DNA of 64,000 bases from positions 186,001 through 250,000 of the forward strand of contig JANUBW010000001.1 in NCBI GenBank assembly GCA_024809215.1, read 5' to 3'. The notes under the pieces are model-generated. The model had not been told where the DNA came from. It worked only from the letters and a program-made list of their open reading frames with translations, and did no database searches. How positions within the stretch are numbered: the first letter of the stretch is position 1; each line of letters starts with the position of its first letter. Both the position numbers and the translations under genes were made by a program. This stretch comes from Niastella sp. OAS944. Its GTDB lineage: Bacteria; Bacteroidota; Bacteroidia; Chitinophagales; Chitinophagaceae. Positions 37,226-48,500 of this stretch are shown piece after piece.

Positions 37226-39355
37226 ATGACCCCAACTTTGAAAAAGCTATTACTGCATATTACTTTTTCCCTTTTGTACCTTTTTTCTTTCACTCAAATT
37301 AATGTACAGCAAGACCAAAGGGTAAACCAGATCTTAAAAAGTGCCCTTGCCTCGAAAAGCGGTTATTACATTTATGGCAGAACCTCTGTCTCCAGGTTTA
37401 TTAATATAGCCGTATTAAATCAGGCATCACATACATTGTGCTGGTTTACCTGCCATGGAAGATTATTTGATTCCACTAAACTCACTACCCGGGAATTTGA
37501 TCAGGTAACATCCAAACAACTTGACCCATTTACATTATACCAGAATATTTGCGATAGCTACCTGGCAGAGATGGCCACCGGCAGGGACCTTTACCGGATT
37601 TATGGCGATAAACAATCATTCGACAGGTTGAATTCCCGTTATCGTGCACTGTTTGCAATGGAAACGGTTCAATCCGCTAAAACTTCATTACAAAAATTAA
37701 TAGCAATAGAGAATGCCGGAAAAAAGATCCTCACCCAACTGGCTTATTTGAATTGTGTTAATCCATCGACGCTGTCCCATGACCCGCTTTATGCAACCAA
37801 CAAAGAGCAGGCGGGCATAATGGTAAAAACAACCGATAGCACGGTATATTATAATATTGACCCCACGAGTGCTGTTGCTAAAATAACTCTGTATAAAAAG
37901 GCGCCATGGCAGTTTTACATCCAGAACAGATCTTCCGAAATAATTGACAGCGTTGCCATACAACCGGAAAAGTATGATCTTTTACAGAAAGAAAAGACAG
38001 ATGTTTTTCTGTTATATCGCGGTTGGTTAGAGATGCAATGGCAGGGAACCTTGTCCGCAATTAGACGGCAAAGTGCCGGGTTGTACGATCAGGTGAATCT
38101 TCAAAATGAAAAAGAAGTTAAAGAACTCTACAACCAACTAAATGCTATTAGGGCAAAGATCAATCAATTGAATTCGCCCGAGGCAAAGAGCATAGAGCAG
38201 GCTGTTTATGACGCCTATAAAAATGAGACGACTGAAATAGGTTATATACCCCTGTTAGGTATAGGATACAGTTTGATTCAACCAAGAGGAGCGAAAGAAT
38301 ATGAACTGACCAATCATTTAGGCAACGTACTGGTCACGGTAAGTGACAAGAAAATTGGCGTATCGTCTGTTTACAATAGTTCTTTGATCGATCACTATGA
38401 ACCGGATGTTATAAGTGCGCAGGATTATTATCCATTTGGAATGTTACAGCCGGGCCGCTTTTATCTTTCTGCTACCGGAAACAATTATAGATATGGTTTT
38501 AATGGAAAAGAAAATGACGATGACGAAAAAGGAAGAGGAAATAGTATTGATTTTGGAGACAGGATCTATGATCCAAGGTTGGGGCGCTGGCTTTCCTTAG
38601 ACCCTTTGATGGCGAAGTACCCAGGCATGAGTCCCTATAATTTCACAGCCAACAATCCCCTTTTATATACTGATGGGGATGGCAAGGATTTTGGGGTTTA
38701 TGTTGACCATAGTTCCCATACAATCATCATTAAAGCCACCTACTATGCTACAAAGGGTGCCGGTGTTGAAAATGCTCAGGCAGCTGTTAGCCGCTGGAAA
38801 GCTCAAAACGGGAAATACCAATATGTTGTTAAGGAAGGAGACAAAACAGAAACTTATAAAATCCGGTTTGAACTTACTGTGAAGCCATATGAAAATGATG
38901 CTGCAAGAGATAAAGCGTTTAATGCAGATAAATCTGGTGAAGGAAATAAATTTGCTACAGGACCTGAAAATTTTGATACATGGGGTAGAACTATACCTGA
39001 AAATGGTGGTGGTGTTAACTCTATAACAGTTGAAAATTCAGCTGCTGCGAAAGCAAGATTCACACCAGCTCATGAAGTTGGACATACTTTAGGTTTAGAA
39101 CATTGGTATACGGGTCTTATGAAAAATGGATCAGATAGGGACGAAGGAGAAAATAATAATCAGATCACTATTGGTAATGTATCTAGGATCTTAAACTTTT
39201 CCGGGCTTGGCACATTAATTAAAAAGTATCCTGACCAGGAATGGGATCAAAAAGAAACAGATGACATAGCAACGGTAAAAGTGCATGAAGAAGGAACAGC
39301 TCCCGAAAATTTCAAAACAGGTAAAGTCGAAGAGGTGCCCAAGCCAAAGAGGTAA
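37226..39355 (+). CDS. RHS-core protein with C-terminal metzincin protease domain
   Basis: This 709-residue protein has a signal peptide (about 1-23), a helical N-terminal part I do not recognise (about 25-340), an RHS-associated core (about 365-485: YELTNHLGNVLVTVSD, DYYPFGM, YRYGFNGKE, YDPRLGRWLSLDPL, SPYNFTANNPLLYTDGDG) and a variable C-terminal domain (about 490-709). That domain contains HEVGHTLGLEH near 616-626, a full HExxHxxGxxH zinc motif of metzincin proteases. The pattern is that of a polymorphic toxin, where the part after the core is the toxic unit. It is short for an RHS protein and has almost no YD repeats. A candidate immunity gene follows 13 bp downstream. Toxicity is inferred. 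Confidence 0.8.
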   Translation: MTPTLKKLLLHITFSLLYLFSFTQINVQQDQRVNQILKSALASKSGYYIYGRTSVSRFINIAVLNQASHTLCWFTCHGRLFDSTKLTTREFDQVTSKQLDPFTLYQNICDSYLAEMATGRDLYRIYGDKQSFDRLNSRYRALFAMETVQSAKTSLQKLIAIENAGKKILTQLAYLNCVNPSTLSHDPLYATNKEQAGIMVKTTDSTVYYNIDPTSAVAKITLYKKAPWQFYIQNRSSEIIDSVAIQPEKYDLLQKEKTDVFLLYRGWLEMQWQGTLSAIRRQSAGLYDQVNLQNEKEVKELYNQLNAIRAKINQLNSPEAKSIEQAVYDAYKNETTEIGYIPLLGIGYSLIQPRGAKEYELTNHLGNVLVTVSDKKIGVSSVYNSSLIDHYEPDVISAQDYYPFGMLQPGRFYLSATGNNYRYGFNGKENDDDEKGRGNSIDFGDRIYDPRLGRWLSLDPLMAKYPGMSPYNFTANNPLLYTDGDGKDFGVYVDHSSHTIIIKATYYATKGAGVENAQAAVSRWKAQNGKYQYVVKEGDKTETYKIRFELTVKPYENDAARDKAFNADKSGEGNKFATGPENFDTWGRTIPENGGGVNSITVENSAAAKARFTPAHEVGHTLGLEHWYTGLMKNGSDRDEGENNNQITIGNVSRILNFSGLGTLIKKYPDQEWDQKETDDIATVKVHEEGTAPENFKTGKVEEVPKPKR

Positions 39356-39368
39356 AAAAAGATACAAA

Positions 39369-39950
39369 ATGAAAATTAGAATATTATTAATGTCGTGTTA
39401 TTGTATATTTAATTTTAGAAGCGTTGCTCAAACAGTGAGCGTCGAAAAAGAATTATATATTGTTGATACAATAGAAATAAAAGACCCCATCCTGATTAGG
39501 TTTGTAGAAAATAAATATGTTCAGTCTGTTCTGGTATCAAAGGAACGTCTTGATTCTGTGCGTAAGGATGATACCAGTTATTTAAATTTTTTATGTGCTG
39601 GAAGTGGATATTTATTATTTCAGGCAGCTGAATTTTCCTGCTTTTTTAATAATTTACTTTATTATTATCCAGCTTTAAAAGATTCTCCTTTTTATACAAA
39701 GTTGCAAACACAGTTATATAAAGCTGATCAGGATACGGTTTATGTTCCAATTGATAGAAGCACGTACTGGAATAATCCTAAAAAACACAATGGGTGGGCA
39801 TATCGTGAAATTTACCCGAGAAAATTTCTTTTATGTTTGGCAAAAGGAAGAGCTCTTCGCAGATGTCAAGGAAGAGATGAAATAAAGATTTATAATATGG
39901 ACAATGTCTATTTTAAAATATTGTTACCTATTACGAAAAACTTCCATTAA
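39369..39950 (+). CDS. Secreted protein after the RHS gene, candidate immunity protein
   Basis: The product is 193 residues from the ATG at 39369; a longer frame would begin inside the RHS gene and lacks a signal sequence. A signal peptide (about 1-18, ending SVAQ) precedes a compact alpha/beta domain with aromatic-rich helices (FLCAGSGYLLFQAAEFSCFFNNLLYYYPAL). No family recognised. The position directly after a toxin-like gene, plus export to the compartment where a secreted protease would act, makes an immunity role plausible but unproven. Confidence 0.6.
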   Translation: MKIRILLMSCYCIFNFRSVAQTVSVEKELYIVDTIEIKDPILIRFVENKYVQSVLVSKERLDSVRKDDTSYLNFLCAGSGYLLFQAAEFSCFFNNLLYYYPALKDSPFYTKLQTQLYKADQDTVYVPIDRSTYWNNPKKHNGWAYREIYPRKFLLCLAKGRALRRCQGRDEIKIYNMDNVYFKILLPITKNFH

Positions 39951-40251
39951 GAAATTTCAAGGCCTCGATTATACAAAGGTTGTTTAGGGGAGAAGACACA
40001 AGGATCAATTTTCATCTTTTAAATGTAGACCCCGAGGTTTGCACCTTGCAACATCCATGTGTTAACCATGCGTCAACATGATCCCAACAGATTGAATTGG
40101 TTTAAAATACACAAGACAGCAACCAAACTGGATTCAAACCAAATACCATTGAAATTAAGCCAATTCCATATAGAAGTTTAAGAGTAAGTAATATTACGGT
40201 ACTAAAAAACCCGCTGTCAGAGCGGGTTTTAGTTGAACAATTAACTTGTAG
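39951..40251. other. Gap between immunity-like gene and tRNA
   Basis: There is no gene. Bases 40129-40142 (TGGATTCAAACCAA) differ by one base from the T-arm end of the neighbouring tRNA gene (40262-40275), possibly a remnant attachment site. A terminator lies at 40206-40230. Confidence 0.35.
40206..40230. terminator. Terminator behind tRNA-Arg
   Basis: AAAACCCGCT pairs perfectly with AGCGGGTTTT across a five-base loop. The A/T ends give a T-run on both strands; on the minus strand it follows the tRNA 3' end by about 21 bp. Confidence 0.85.
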
Positions 40252-40325
<74 letters not shown>

Positions 40326-40379
40326 CTCCATTTTGAACCTTTTGCCCCTTTCGGAAGTGCTAAAATCCAAAACAGTCTG

Positions 40380-40397
40380 CCCCGACTTTCATCGGGG
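40380..40397 (-). terminator. Hairpin behind the ASPIC lipoprotein gene
   Basis: CCCCGA and TCGGGG form a short stem with a six-base loop, about 48 bp past the stop of the large minus-strand gene. The following T-run is weak, so this is tentative. Confidence 0.35.
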
Positions 40398-40444
40398 ACG
40401 CAAAAATATGTTTTTTATCGATAAAATTGATACTTCGAAGCAAA

Positions 40445-43400
40445 CTATTTCATTGAATTGATGCCCATAACCTTCAGGGAATCATTATTTACAGCAATTA
40501 CCACCATTTTTTGGCCCTTCGCCCCCTTTATCAATGCCAGATCCTTCACATCGCCGTGCACTATAAACCCACTTCGTACGGGCGGAATGGCCAGAAAGTT
40601 CTTGCCGGCAATTCCCTTTAAAAAGCATCCGTAGGAGGCATCATAGCGGCCGGTCATTACATCGGTCTGATATTCATTTCCAGCCAGCAGCAGGTCGATA
40701 GCTCCGTCACCGTCAAGGTCATCGCAAATAATGGCGTTTACAGGAGCGAATTGGGCTTCCTGCGGTAAAATATGGCGTCTGAATTGGCCACCGCCGAGGT
40801 TTTCGAACCAGCAACTGCGGGTTTCGGTACACGTGTACCGGGCCAAACTGTCCTTCGGACGGCCTTTGAAGATATCGGTAACAGTGGCTTTAGCATAATC
40901 TGTATGGTGCAGGAACTGCTTTTTGATGGCCGGCACCTGGTCGGCAAACTGCCGCCGGTTGATGCCGGGATATAGCCGCTTAACTCCAGTTTGGTCTTTG
41001 ATATAATAAAACGGAATGGGATCAATGCTGCCATTCCCATCAAGATCGGCCGCATACAATTCCATAGGCGTTGAATCGCGTACCTGGTAATCACAATTGG
41101 AACCTAAATTACCGGCAACAAGATCTATATCGCCATCATGATCGATATCGGCCGCCGCCAGGCTCCGCCACATACCGGTCATAGTGGCAATACCGGTACC
41201 CTGAGTTACTTCGCGTAATCGTCCGTGATCGTTCTTAAAGAACCTTATAGGCATCCACTCCCCTGTTATCAACAGGTCGGGTTGATGGTCGTTATCGAGG
41301 TCCGTCCAAACTGCTGCCGTTACCATACCGGGGTGAACCAATTCTTTACATACAGTAGCTGTAACGTCGGTAAATACGCCTTTGTCGTTGTGTAAAATGT
41401 AGCTTCGGCCAGGCTTAGGATATTGGCGCGTAACGCGGCTGCCAATAAACAGGTCGGGCCGCCCATCTCCATCGTAATCGCCCGCCTGTACACAACCTGC
41501 AATAATGCGGATGTTGGCGGGAATGGCGTTCGTCTGTAGCCGGAAATGTCCTTTTCCGTCGTTTGTGTACAATCGGGGCGCATTATACGCCGAACTGTCT
41601 TCAAATTGAATATTACCACTGGTTACCAGCAGATCGGGAAAGCTATCGCCATTTGCATCAAAGAATATGCAATCCTGGTCTTCTTCCATTTTTATACTGT
41701 CTGTGAGGGCAACGCTGGTGAACTGTCCGTTCTTTTGTTGCACAAAAAACCGGCCACTGAAATTAAAAGCACCGCCGACGAAGAGGTCATTGAGCCCATC
41801 GTTGTTAATGTCGGCGGTGGTTATATATGGACCCAACTGCGAAAATTTTTGCGGTAGCAATCGTTGTACCGCAAAGTCATTATAATTACTTTCTACATGG
41901 CGGTATGCTATATGTGTTGCATTGGTAACATCTAAAAAAACAGCCAGCTGGTTTTGCGTGGTATACCCCGGCCACGTTCCAGCCGGCTGTTGATCTATAA
42001 CCAATAGCGAATCCACTGCCACCTGCCTTAACACCTGAAAAGTATTATCGGGCCAAATGGTAACAATGGAATCGATATGCATATGCTGTCCTAAACCAAA
42101 GACTAACTTCGTATCTACCGTTGAAAAATAGCCGCGTACCGGGTTTTGTTCCTGCGTTTGTACCTGTAAACCGGTATACACTTTTACTTTGGTACCAAAG
42201 GCGGCGGGGTTTGCCCCCTTCCCTTTTAACTGAATACTTATGGAATGATGCGTTACAGGTTTACCTTTTACATTGGTATTATTGATCAATACAAATGCAT
42301 CTTTATTGATATTGTTCACTACAAGGTCCAGGTCGCCATCGTTATCGAGGTCGGCCCAGGCGGCGCCGTTCGACATCGACTTTTCGTTCACCCCTGCCTG
42401 TTCCGATACATCGGTAAATGTGTAATTGCCATTATTTCTATACAGATAATTACCTAACTCCACATGGTTCAATGATGCCAGTTTATCATTGATCAGTTTT
42501 CGTTGTTGCTTTATATCGCTTACCCGCCCCATTACGGTTGAACTAAATTCAAGAAAATCGGCATTGATAAAATCGCGGCCGATTCCATTGGTAACATGCA
42601 TGTCTTTCCAGCCATCATTATCAAAATCGGCCATCAATACACTCCAGCTCCAATCGGTAGTGGCGATGCCGGCGAGCTGGCCTATCTCGCTGAAAAAAGG
42701 GGTCGAAACCTCCCTCCGCCGTCCGGCCTCCCCCCGGCCCCTTCCGGTGGAGGGGGAGTTGGTAACCTCGCTACTATTTGCATTTTCCCGGCCTTTCCAA
42801 TTTCCATTGTTCAATTGCAACATATTCCGCATATACTCTGGCTCATAACCGTATGAGCGTTCGGCCTGGTACCGTTCATAATTCATTACCGACCAGGTTA
42901 GCTTCCGTCGTTCATTATGCTCGGGCATCATATCGAGCGTGGCCACATCGGGCCAGCCATCATTATTTATATCGGCCGCATCGGCGCCCATACTTGAATA
43001 ACTCTGATGTTGTATGGCGTTTGCTATGCTATTGGTGAAGGTCCCATTTCGGTTGTTCAACCACATTACATCGTTCGTTAAAAAATCATTGGCCACATAT
43101 ATATCGGGCCACCCATCGTTATTGAGATCGCTTACCACTACACCTAAGCCATAACCATCTTCTTTGATATTAGCTGCCAGCGTAACATCGGTAAACACGG
43201 GATGCCCGGCCGCTCCTGCTACACCTTCATTTCGGTATAATTTATCATTTGCCAGGGAACCGCCTGTTTGGTCGCGCGGGTAAATAGTATTGGCATTTCC
43301 GGCGCTGAGTAAATAATTGGCAAGGTACATATCCAGGTCGCCATCTTTATCATAATCAAAGAACACAGCCTGGGTTGAATAACTGGTGTCAGCCAATCCA

Positions 43401-43897
43401 TACTCTGCAGCAGACTCTTTAAAAGTAAGATCATGTTGATTTATAAATAACAGATTGGCTGCACGTTCGAGCAGGTTCTTGCCAAATACACAAACATAAA
43501 TATCGTCGTAACCATCATTATTTATGTCTACAATGCTTACTCCGGTGGCCCAGCCACTGGTGCCGCAGCCGGCTTTGGCGGTAATGTCGTCGAAGTGGTT
43601 TTCGCCTTTGTTTATATACAAGGCCGAACTTACCTGGTTACCGGTAAAATAAATATCTTTCAATCCATCGTTATTAAAATCACCTATGCCAACGCCGCCA
43701 CCCATGTAGCCAAATTCGTTGATAAAGGAATGCGTGCTGTCAGTCTCGTTTACCTGGTTCCTGAAATGTATATTAGTAACCTTTGAGGGCAATGAGCTGA
43801 ACAGCGTTTCCTTTTTATCCGTAGTACAAGAAACCAGCAATAAGAATACGGATGTTACCAGTAAACGAAGATGACAGCACGCTGACGATGAGACCAT
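40445..43897 (-). CDS. Large FG-GAP/VCBS and ASPIC/UnbV lipoprotein
   Basis: This 1150-residue protein has a lipoprotein signal (LLVSC) and many FG-GAP/VCBS blades with calcium-binding loops of the type DFNNDGLKDIY, DINNDGYDDIY, DYDKDGDLDMY and DADINNDG, interrupted by an ASPIC/UnbV domain (about 545-630). It should form beta-propellers at the cell surface. Such proteins regularly accompany SusC/SusD genes in Bacteroidota, and this one follows susD by 25 bp. An insertion of about 35 residues at roughly 365-400 (SEVTNSPSTGRGRGEAGRR) interrupts a conserved segment and is encoded by repeat-like GC-rich DNA. Confidence 0.9.
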   Translation of the reverse strand: MVSSSACCHLRLLVTSVFLLLVSCTTDKKETLFSSLPSKVTNIHFRNQVNETDSTHSFINEFGYMGGGVGIGDFNNDGLKDIYFTGNQVSSALYINKGENHFDDITAKAGCGTSGWATGVSIVDINNDGYDDIYVCVFGKNLLERAANLLFINQHDLTFKESAAEYGLADTSYSTQAVFFDYDKDGDLDMYLANYLLSAGNANTIYPRDQTGGSLANDKLYRNEGVAGAAGHPVFTDVTLAANIKEDGYGLGVVVSDLNNDGWPDIYVANDFLTNDVMWLNNRNGTFTNSIANAIQHQSYSSMGADAADINNDGWPDVATLDMMPEHNERRKLTWSVMNYERYQAERSYGYEPEYMRNMLQLNNGNWKGRENANSSEVTNSPSTGRGRGEAGRRREVSTPFFSEIGQLAGIATTDWSWSVLMADFDNDGWKDMHVTNGIGRDFINADFLEFSSTVMGRVSDIKQQRKLINDKLASLNHVELGNYLYRNNGNYTFTDVSEQAGVNEKSMSNGAAWADLDNDGDLDLVVNNINKDAFVLINNTNVKGKPVTHHSISIQLKGKGANPAAFGTKVKVYTGLQVQTQEQNPVRGYFSTVDTKLVFGLGQHMHIDSIVTIWPDNTFQVLRQVAVDSLLVIDQQPAGTWPGYTTQNQLAVFLDVTNATHIAYRHVESNYNDFAVQRLLPQKFSQLGPYITTADINNDGLNDLFVGGAFNFSGRFFVQQKNGQFTSVALTDSIKMEEDQDCIFFDANGDSFPDLLVTSGNIQFEDSSAYNAPRLYTNDGKGHFRLQTNAIPANIRIIAGCVQAGDYDGDGRPDLFIGSRVTRQYPKPGRSYILHNDKGVFTDVTATVCKELVHPGMVTAAVWTDLDNDHQPDLLITGEWMPIRFFKNDHGRLREVTQGTGIATMTGMWRSLAAADIDHDGDIDLVAGNLGSNCDYQVRDSTPMELYAADLDGNGSIDPIPFYYIKDQTGVKRLYPGINRRQFADQVPAIKKQFLHHTDYAKATVTDIFKGRPKDSLARYTCTETRSCWFENLGGGQFRRHILPQEAQFAPVNAIICDDLDGDGAIDLLLAGNEYQTDVMTGRYDASYGCFLKGIAGKNFLAIPPVRSGFIVHGDVKDLALIKGAKGQKMVVIAVNNDSLKVMGINSMK
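42698..42800. repeat. GC-rich palindromic insertion inside the ASPIC gene
   Basis: About 105 bp encode a low-complexity, Arg/Gly/Ser-rich stretch that splits the otherwise normal LQLNNGN...FSEIGQLAG sequence. The DNA contains CTCCCCC (42728-42734) pairing with GGGGGAG (42752-42758) around a GC-rich loop. Reading frame is kept. Boundaries are approximate. Confidence 0.65.
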
Positions 43898-43922
43898 AGC
43901 CTTTTGTTAGTTTTGAAGCACT

Positions 43923-45506
43923 TTAGTAGCCACCATTTTGTTTATTTATACTGCCTGAACCCAGTTGCGGATTATTATCTATTTCCTGTTGCGGAATGGG
44001 TAACAATTCATCGCGGCCTGTTTTAAAGTATGACAAGGGTTCGTTGACAGAAGTATAATATCCTTTTTTGCGCCAACGCAAAATGTCGCGGTTGCGAATT
44101 TCTTCGCAGCCCATCTCTACTGTTTTCTCATGAATAATAGCTTTTGTTATATCCGCTTTGCTGCCGGTTGGAAATTGAGCGGTTGGATAATGCGGCATAT
44201 CCACCCCTGGCCGGTCGCGTATTTCATTCAAATAACCTACCGCTGCTGCTGTATTATTCAATTCATTTTCACACTCAGCCAGCATCAGCAACACTTCTGC
44301 ATATCGTATAATTCGTTGGTTGTTTCCGCCGCCGGCACGGTCGCCACCCTTGCCATGTTTATAAATGATCATAAACTTGCGCCAGCTTATTTTTTTGGTA
44401 ACACCATTTAGAATGGAGGAGTTTCCATTCTGGTCATCATCTGTAAGCACAGACGCTCCGTTGTTATATGTGTCGCCACTCTGGTAAACCGACATCGCAA
44501 ACCGTGGATCTGTTTTCGCAGCTCCTGTGGCCGTGTTCTCAAATTCATTCAGGAACCTGTTTGAAGGAATGAGGTTACGCCAGGCTATAGGCGAATATTC
44601 CTGGTTACGTACTGTTCCCTGCGCCTGGCTGGGATCATCGCCGGTTCCTCCGCCTTCACCACCCCAGTTAAAAGTGTTGGGTTTATTCTCGAAAAACACC
44701 GCTTCCCAAATAGACTCTTTATTGAATTCCGTTTCTTCGAGGAAGTTGTTGGCATATGGAACATTGAGGTTATACTCTCCGGAATTCTTTACAGCCAGTA
44801 AAGCAGTTTTGGCAGCCGCGTAATCGCCTTTTTGCAATTGCACACGGCCTAGCATGGCATTGGCCGCCCCTTTGGTTACCCGGCCACGATCTGCTTCGCC
44901 ATAACTGGGAGGCAAAATCGCTGCTGCGTCTGTAAGATCTTTAATGATCTGCTCGTAAATACTGGCTTCCGGTGCACGGGGCTGAAACTGATTGGGTGCG
45001 GTTACGGGTTCCAGGTACATAGGCACCGGTCCCCACAACGATACCGCCTCAAACAAGGCCCATCCTCTAAAGAACTTGGCTTCGCCGACATTGCGGTCGC
45101 GCAGGGGCACATTACCTGTTACATTGGGTGCATACTTTATAACGGTATTGGCCCGGTGAATGACCGTGTAAAGGCCATTCCATACGTCACCCAATACTTT
45201 ATTATCTGGCGAAGCATTGCCATTCAGGATCTGCGCCCGGGGCACTTCAAGCTGGCTTCCACCCGCACTTACATCATCACTTCGCAGGTCATGCACAAAA
45301 AACCACTCGCGGCCTACCAATGATCCGGCGTGAAAAATGGAATAAATGGCGTTGGTCCCTTTCAATAGTTCATCATTATTGCGGAAATAAGTTTCCAGCG
45401 TTGGATAGCTGGGATTGGTTTTATCGAGTTGCTTTTCACAGGCAATGATCGTTACTACAATTATCAAAGCAGCCCCAATACTATACTTAATATGTTTAGG
45501 TTTCAT
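43923..45506 (-). CDS. SusD/RagB-type lipoprotein, second locus
   Basis: This 527-residue lipoprotein (TIIAC, Cys23) has the SusD pattern: ETYFRNNDELLKGTNAIY opening, helices AKFFRGWALFEAVSLWG and KGAANAMLGRVQLQKGDYAAAKTALL, and the C-terminal LLPIPQQEIDNNPQLGSGSINKQNGGY tail. It begins 31 bp after the SusC stop. The glycan bound cannot be told. Confidence 0.95.
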   Translation of the reverse strand: MKPKHIKYSIGAALIIVVTIIACEKQLDKTNPSYPTLETYFRNNDELLKGTNAIYSIFHAGSLVGREWFFVHDLRSDDVSAGGSQLEVPRAQILNGNASPDNKVLGDVWNGLYTVIHRANTVIKYAPNVTGNVPLRDRNVGEAKFFRGWALFEAVSLWGPVPMYLEPVTAPNQFQPRAPEASIYEQIIKDLTDAAAILPPSYGEADRGRVTKGAANAMLGRVQLQKGDYAAAKTALLAVKNSGEYNLNVPYANNFLEETEFNKESIWEAVFFENKPNTFNWGGEGGGTGDDPSQAQGTVRNQEYSPIAWRNLIPSNRFLNEFENTATGAAKTDPRFAMSVYQSGDTYNNGASVLTDDDQNGNSSILNGVTKKISWRKFMIIYKHGKGGDRAGGGNNQRIIRYAEVLLMLAECENELNNTAAAVGYLNEIRDRPGVDMPHYPTAQFPTGSKADITKAIIHEKTVEMGCEEIRNRDILRWRKKGYYTSVNEPLSYFKTGRDELLPIPQQEIDNNPQLGSGSINKQNGGY

Positions 45507-45537
45507 AATAGTAAATTGTATTAAATGAAATAGCCGG

Positions 45538-48500
45538 TTAAAAACCTACCTGTACACCAAACTGGAACGAACGGGCGGCAGGGTACTGCCCAAAATCGAT
45601 ACCATTGGTGAGCGTTCCGTTGGGCTTCTTGATATCTTTCGATCCAACTTCAGGGTCCCAGCCTGTGTAATTAGTAATGGTGAACAGGTTTTGGGATGAA
45701 ACGTATACCCTGAAACTGCTAACCGTTCCTTTCGTAAATGATTGCAAAAAGCTGCCGGGGATCGTATACCCTATCATGATATTCTTTAACCGCAGGTAAG
45801 AACCATTTTCGATCCAGCGGGTAGAGGGGCGTACATTTTGATTAGGATCCTGTGCAACGGCCCTTGGCACGTTGGTGTTTGTGTTCGTAGGCGTCCATGC
45901 ATTTAACACGGCTGTACCCGCACCAAATAATCGCGGCATACCTTCCCTGATGATACGGGCTGCATTAAAGATCTTATTGCCCTGTACGCCCTGAAAAAAG
46001 ATAGAAACATCGAAGTTTTTATAGTTACCGCCTAAATTCAAAGAATAGGTATAATCGGGTAAATAATTTCCAAGGAAAGTTCTGTCATCGGCAGTAATAG
46101 CTCCATCGGGTTTACCATCGGGCCCGCTGAGATCTTTGAACTTCAAATCACCGGCTCTGGTTTTATCGGTCTGGAATGGACTGCTTGTTACTTCGGCATC
46201 ACTCTGGAAAATGCCCTCTACAACATACCCGTAAAAAGACTGGATCGTTTCTCCGGCTTTGGTCCTGGTAATGGGCGCCCCACCGCCAAAGTCCTGATCG
46301 CCGCCATTGTCGATGGTTGCATTCGGCGTATTCAGACTGATCACTTTGTTGGTAATAAAACTAATATTGCCGGTAACATCCCATTTAAAATCACCCACGC
46401 TTTCTTTATAGCCCAGTTGCAGGTCGAACCCATTGTTCTCCATGGCGCCTATATTAGCCAATACACCGGTGCGTCCAAACCCGAATGAACCGGGTGTTGG
46501 TACATTCAGCATCAGGTTATCTGTTTTGCGCCGGTAATAATCGGCCGACAATGTAACGCGGTTATTGAACAAACCCAGATCAAAGCCAATGTTCAACTGC
46601 TTTGTTTTCTCCCATTCAAGGTCGCTATTTGAAATAGCATTATAGAAAGATGCATTACCGCCCGATGGCATGGAATTATTAAAGGGATAGGTGGCGCCAT
46701 TCAATGCTACGATGGCCTGCCAGGGATAATCATTTGGCAGTTGTGAATTGGGAAGTCTACCAAAAATGCCAATGCCATTCAGGCCGGTAACTCCATACCC
46801 CCCACGCAGTTTTAATTCCGACACCTGTTTCAGATCACGCATAAATGGTTCCTGGTCAACCCGCCAGCCAACTGAGGCAGAAGGGAAGTTGGCGAATTTA
46901 TTGCCGGGCGCCCAAACTGATAATCCATCACGGCGAATAGCTGCACTCAGCATGTATTTACCACCAAATTCATAATTTAACCGGGCCACATAAGAGATCA
47001 GCAGGTTTTCGCTTTTTGTGCTGAAGGCACTCACATTCGTGGCGCCAAACATGGTCTCAATATCATTGGTAGCCTGGTTGCCGGTCATTTGTTCGCCGTA
47101 TGCCTTGTTGCTTTGGGTTTCATACACACCGGTAGCGGTGAGGTGATGATTACCGAACGTTTTATCGAACGTAAGCTGCTGGGTATATAACAAGGTAGTG
47201 AGCGTGGTGCGCACATCGTCTATAGAAGCCAGGGGATCACTGCGTCCTTTATCGTTAAAAATGGGTTTGAACTGGTGCTGGAACAGATTTACATGGTCAA
47301 CACCAAAGGTAGAGCGGAACTTTAACCAGGGGGTAAAATTCACTTCAGCATACGCAGTACCAAGCACTTTTAATGTTTTGCGAATGGCATTCTGGAGTAA
47401 CGCATCTTCCACCGGGTTCGTAGGGTCAGCGCCGTCTACGCTGTTCTCGGCGCCTCTGAACCCACCTAATGTTGTAGGGTCATACACCGGTAAATATGGC
47501 AGATTACGAATAACATTCACCAGCCTGGTCCTGTTGTCTGGTGTATTATCATAACGTTGTTTTGAATATGACAGCATCAGGTTTTCACCTATATTGAATA
47601 CATTACTGATCTTATGGTCAGAATTGATGCGATAATTGCCTCTTTCATAATACACACCCTGTGAAATACCATCCTGTTTAAAATAACCGGCCGATGTAAA
47701 GAAGCGGCTGATATCATTGCCACCGCTTACCGACAAATTATGTTGGGTAAGCACGCCGCTTTTAAAGTAGGCATCCTGCCAGTCGGTATTCGTTTGTGCA
47801 TAGGTTTGGGTAGCGCCGGCATATATAGGTTGATTGAAATTGGCTGGTTGTAAACGGGGCGGATGCCCTACTCCACCGGCTTCATTCAATGCAAATTCAT
47901 ACTTGAGGTATTGTTCGGTATTCAGCAGGTCAATTTTTTTCCAGGGCTTTTGCGTACCCACATAACTATCGAGCCGAACCTGTAATTTCCTGTCTCGTTT
48001 TCCTTTTTTAGTAGAGATCAGTACAACGCCATTGGTAGCCCTTGACCCGTAAATTGCGGCTGCACTGGCATCTTTCAATACTTCTACCGATTCAATATCA
48101 CGGCTATCGAAATTGATGAGGTTGCCAGTAGGAAATCCATCGATCACATATAAGGGATCACTGGCAAAATTGATGGAGCTAACCCCGCGGATACGCACAA
48201 TTGGCGATGAACCGGGTTCGCCATTGTTGGTAACCGTTAAACCGGCTACCCTGCCCTGCAGGGCTTGTTCAACACTGGCTACCGGCAGTTCGTTGATGGC
48301 CTTGGTATTTACCGAAGTGATGGCGCCTGTAAGAGAACTCCGTTTTTGGGTACCGTAACCAACAATGATCACTTCGTTCATGTTGGTTTGTTCGGCTACC
48401 AGCCTTATAGTGATATTGGTTTCATCACCTATTTTAACAGCATGTTCTTTATAGCCAACCATCGAGAACTCCAGCGTTTCGCCCACATCGGCTGAAATAA

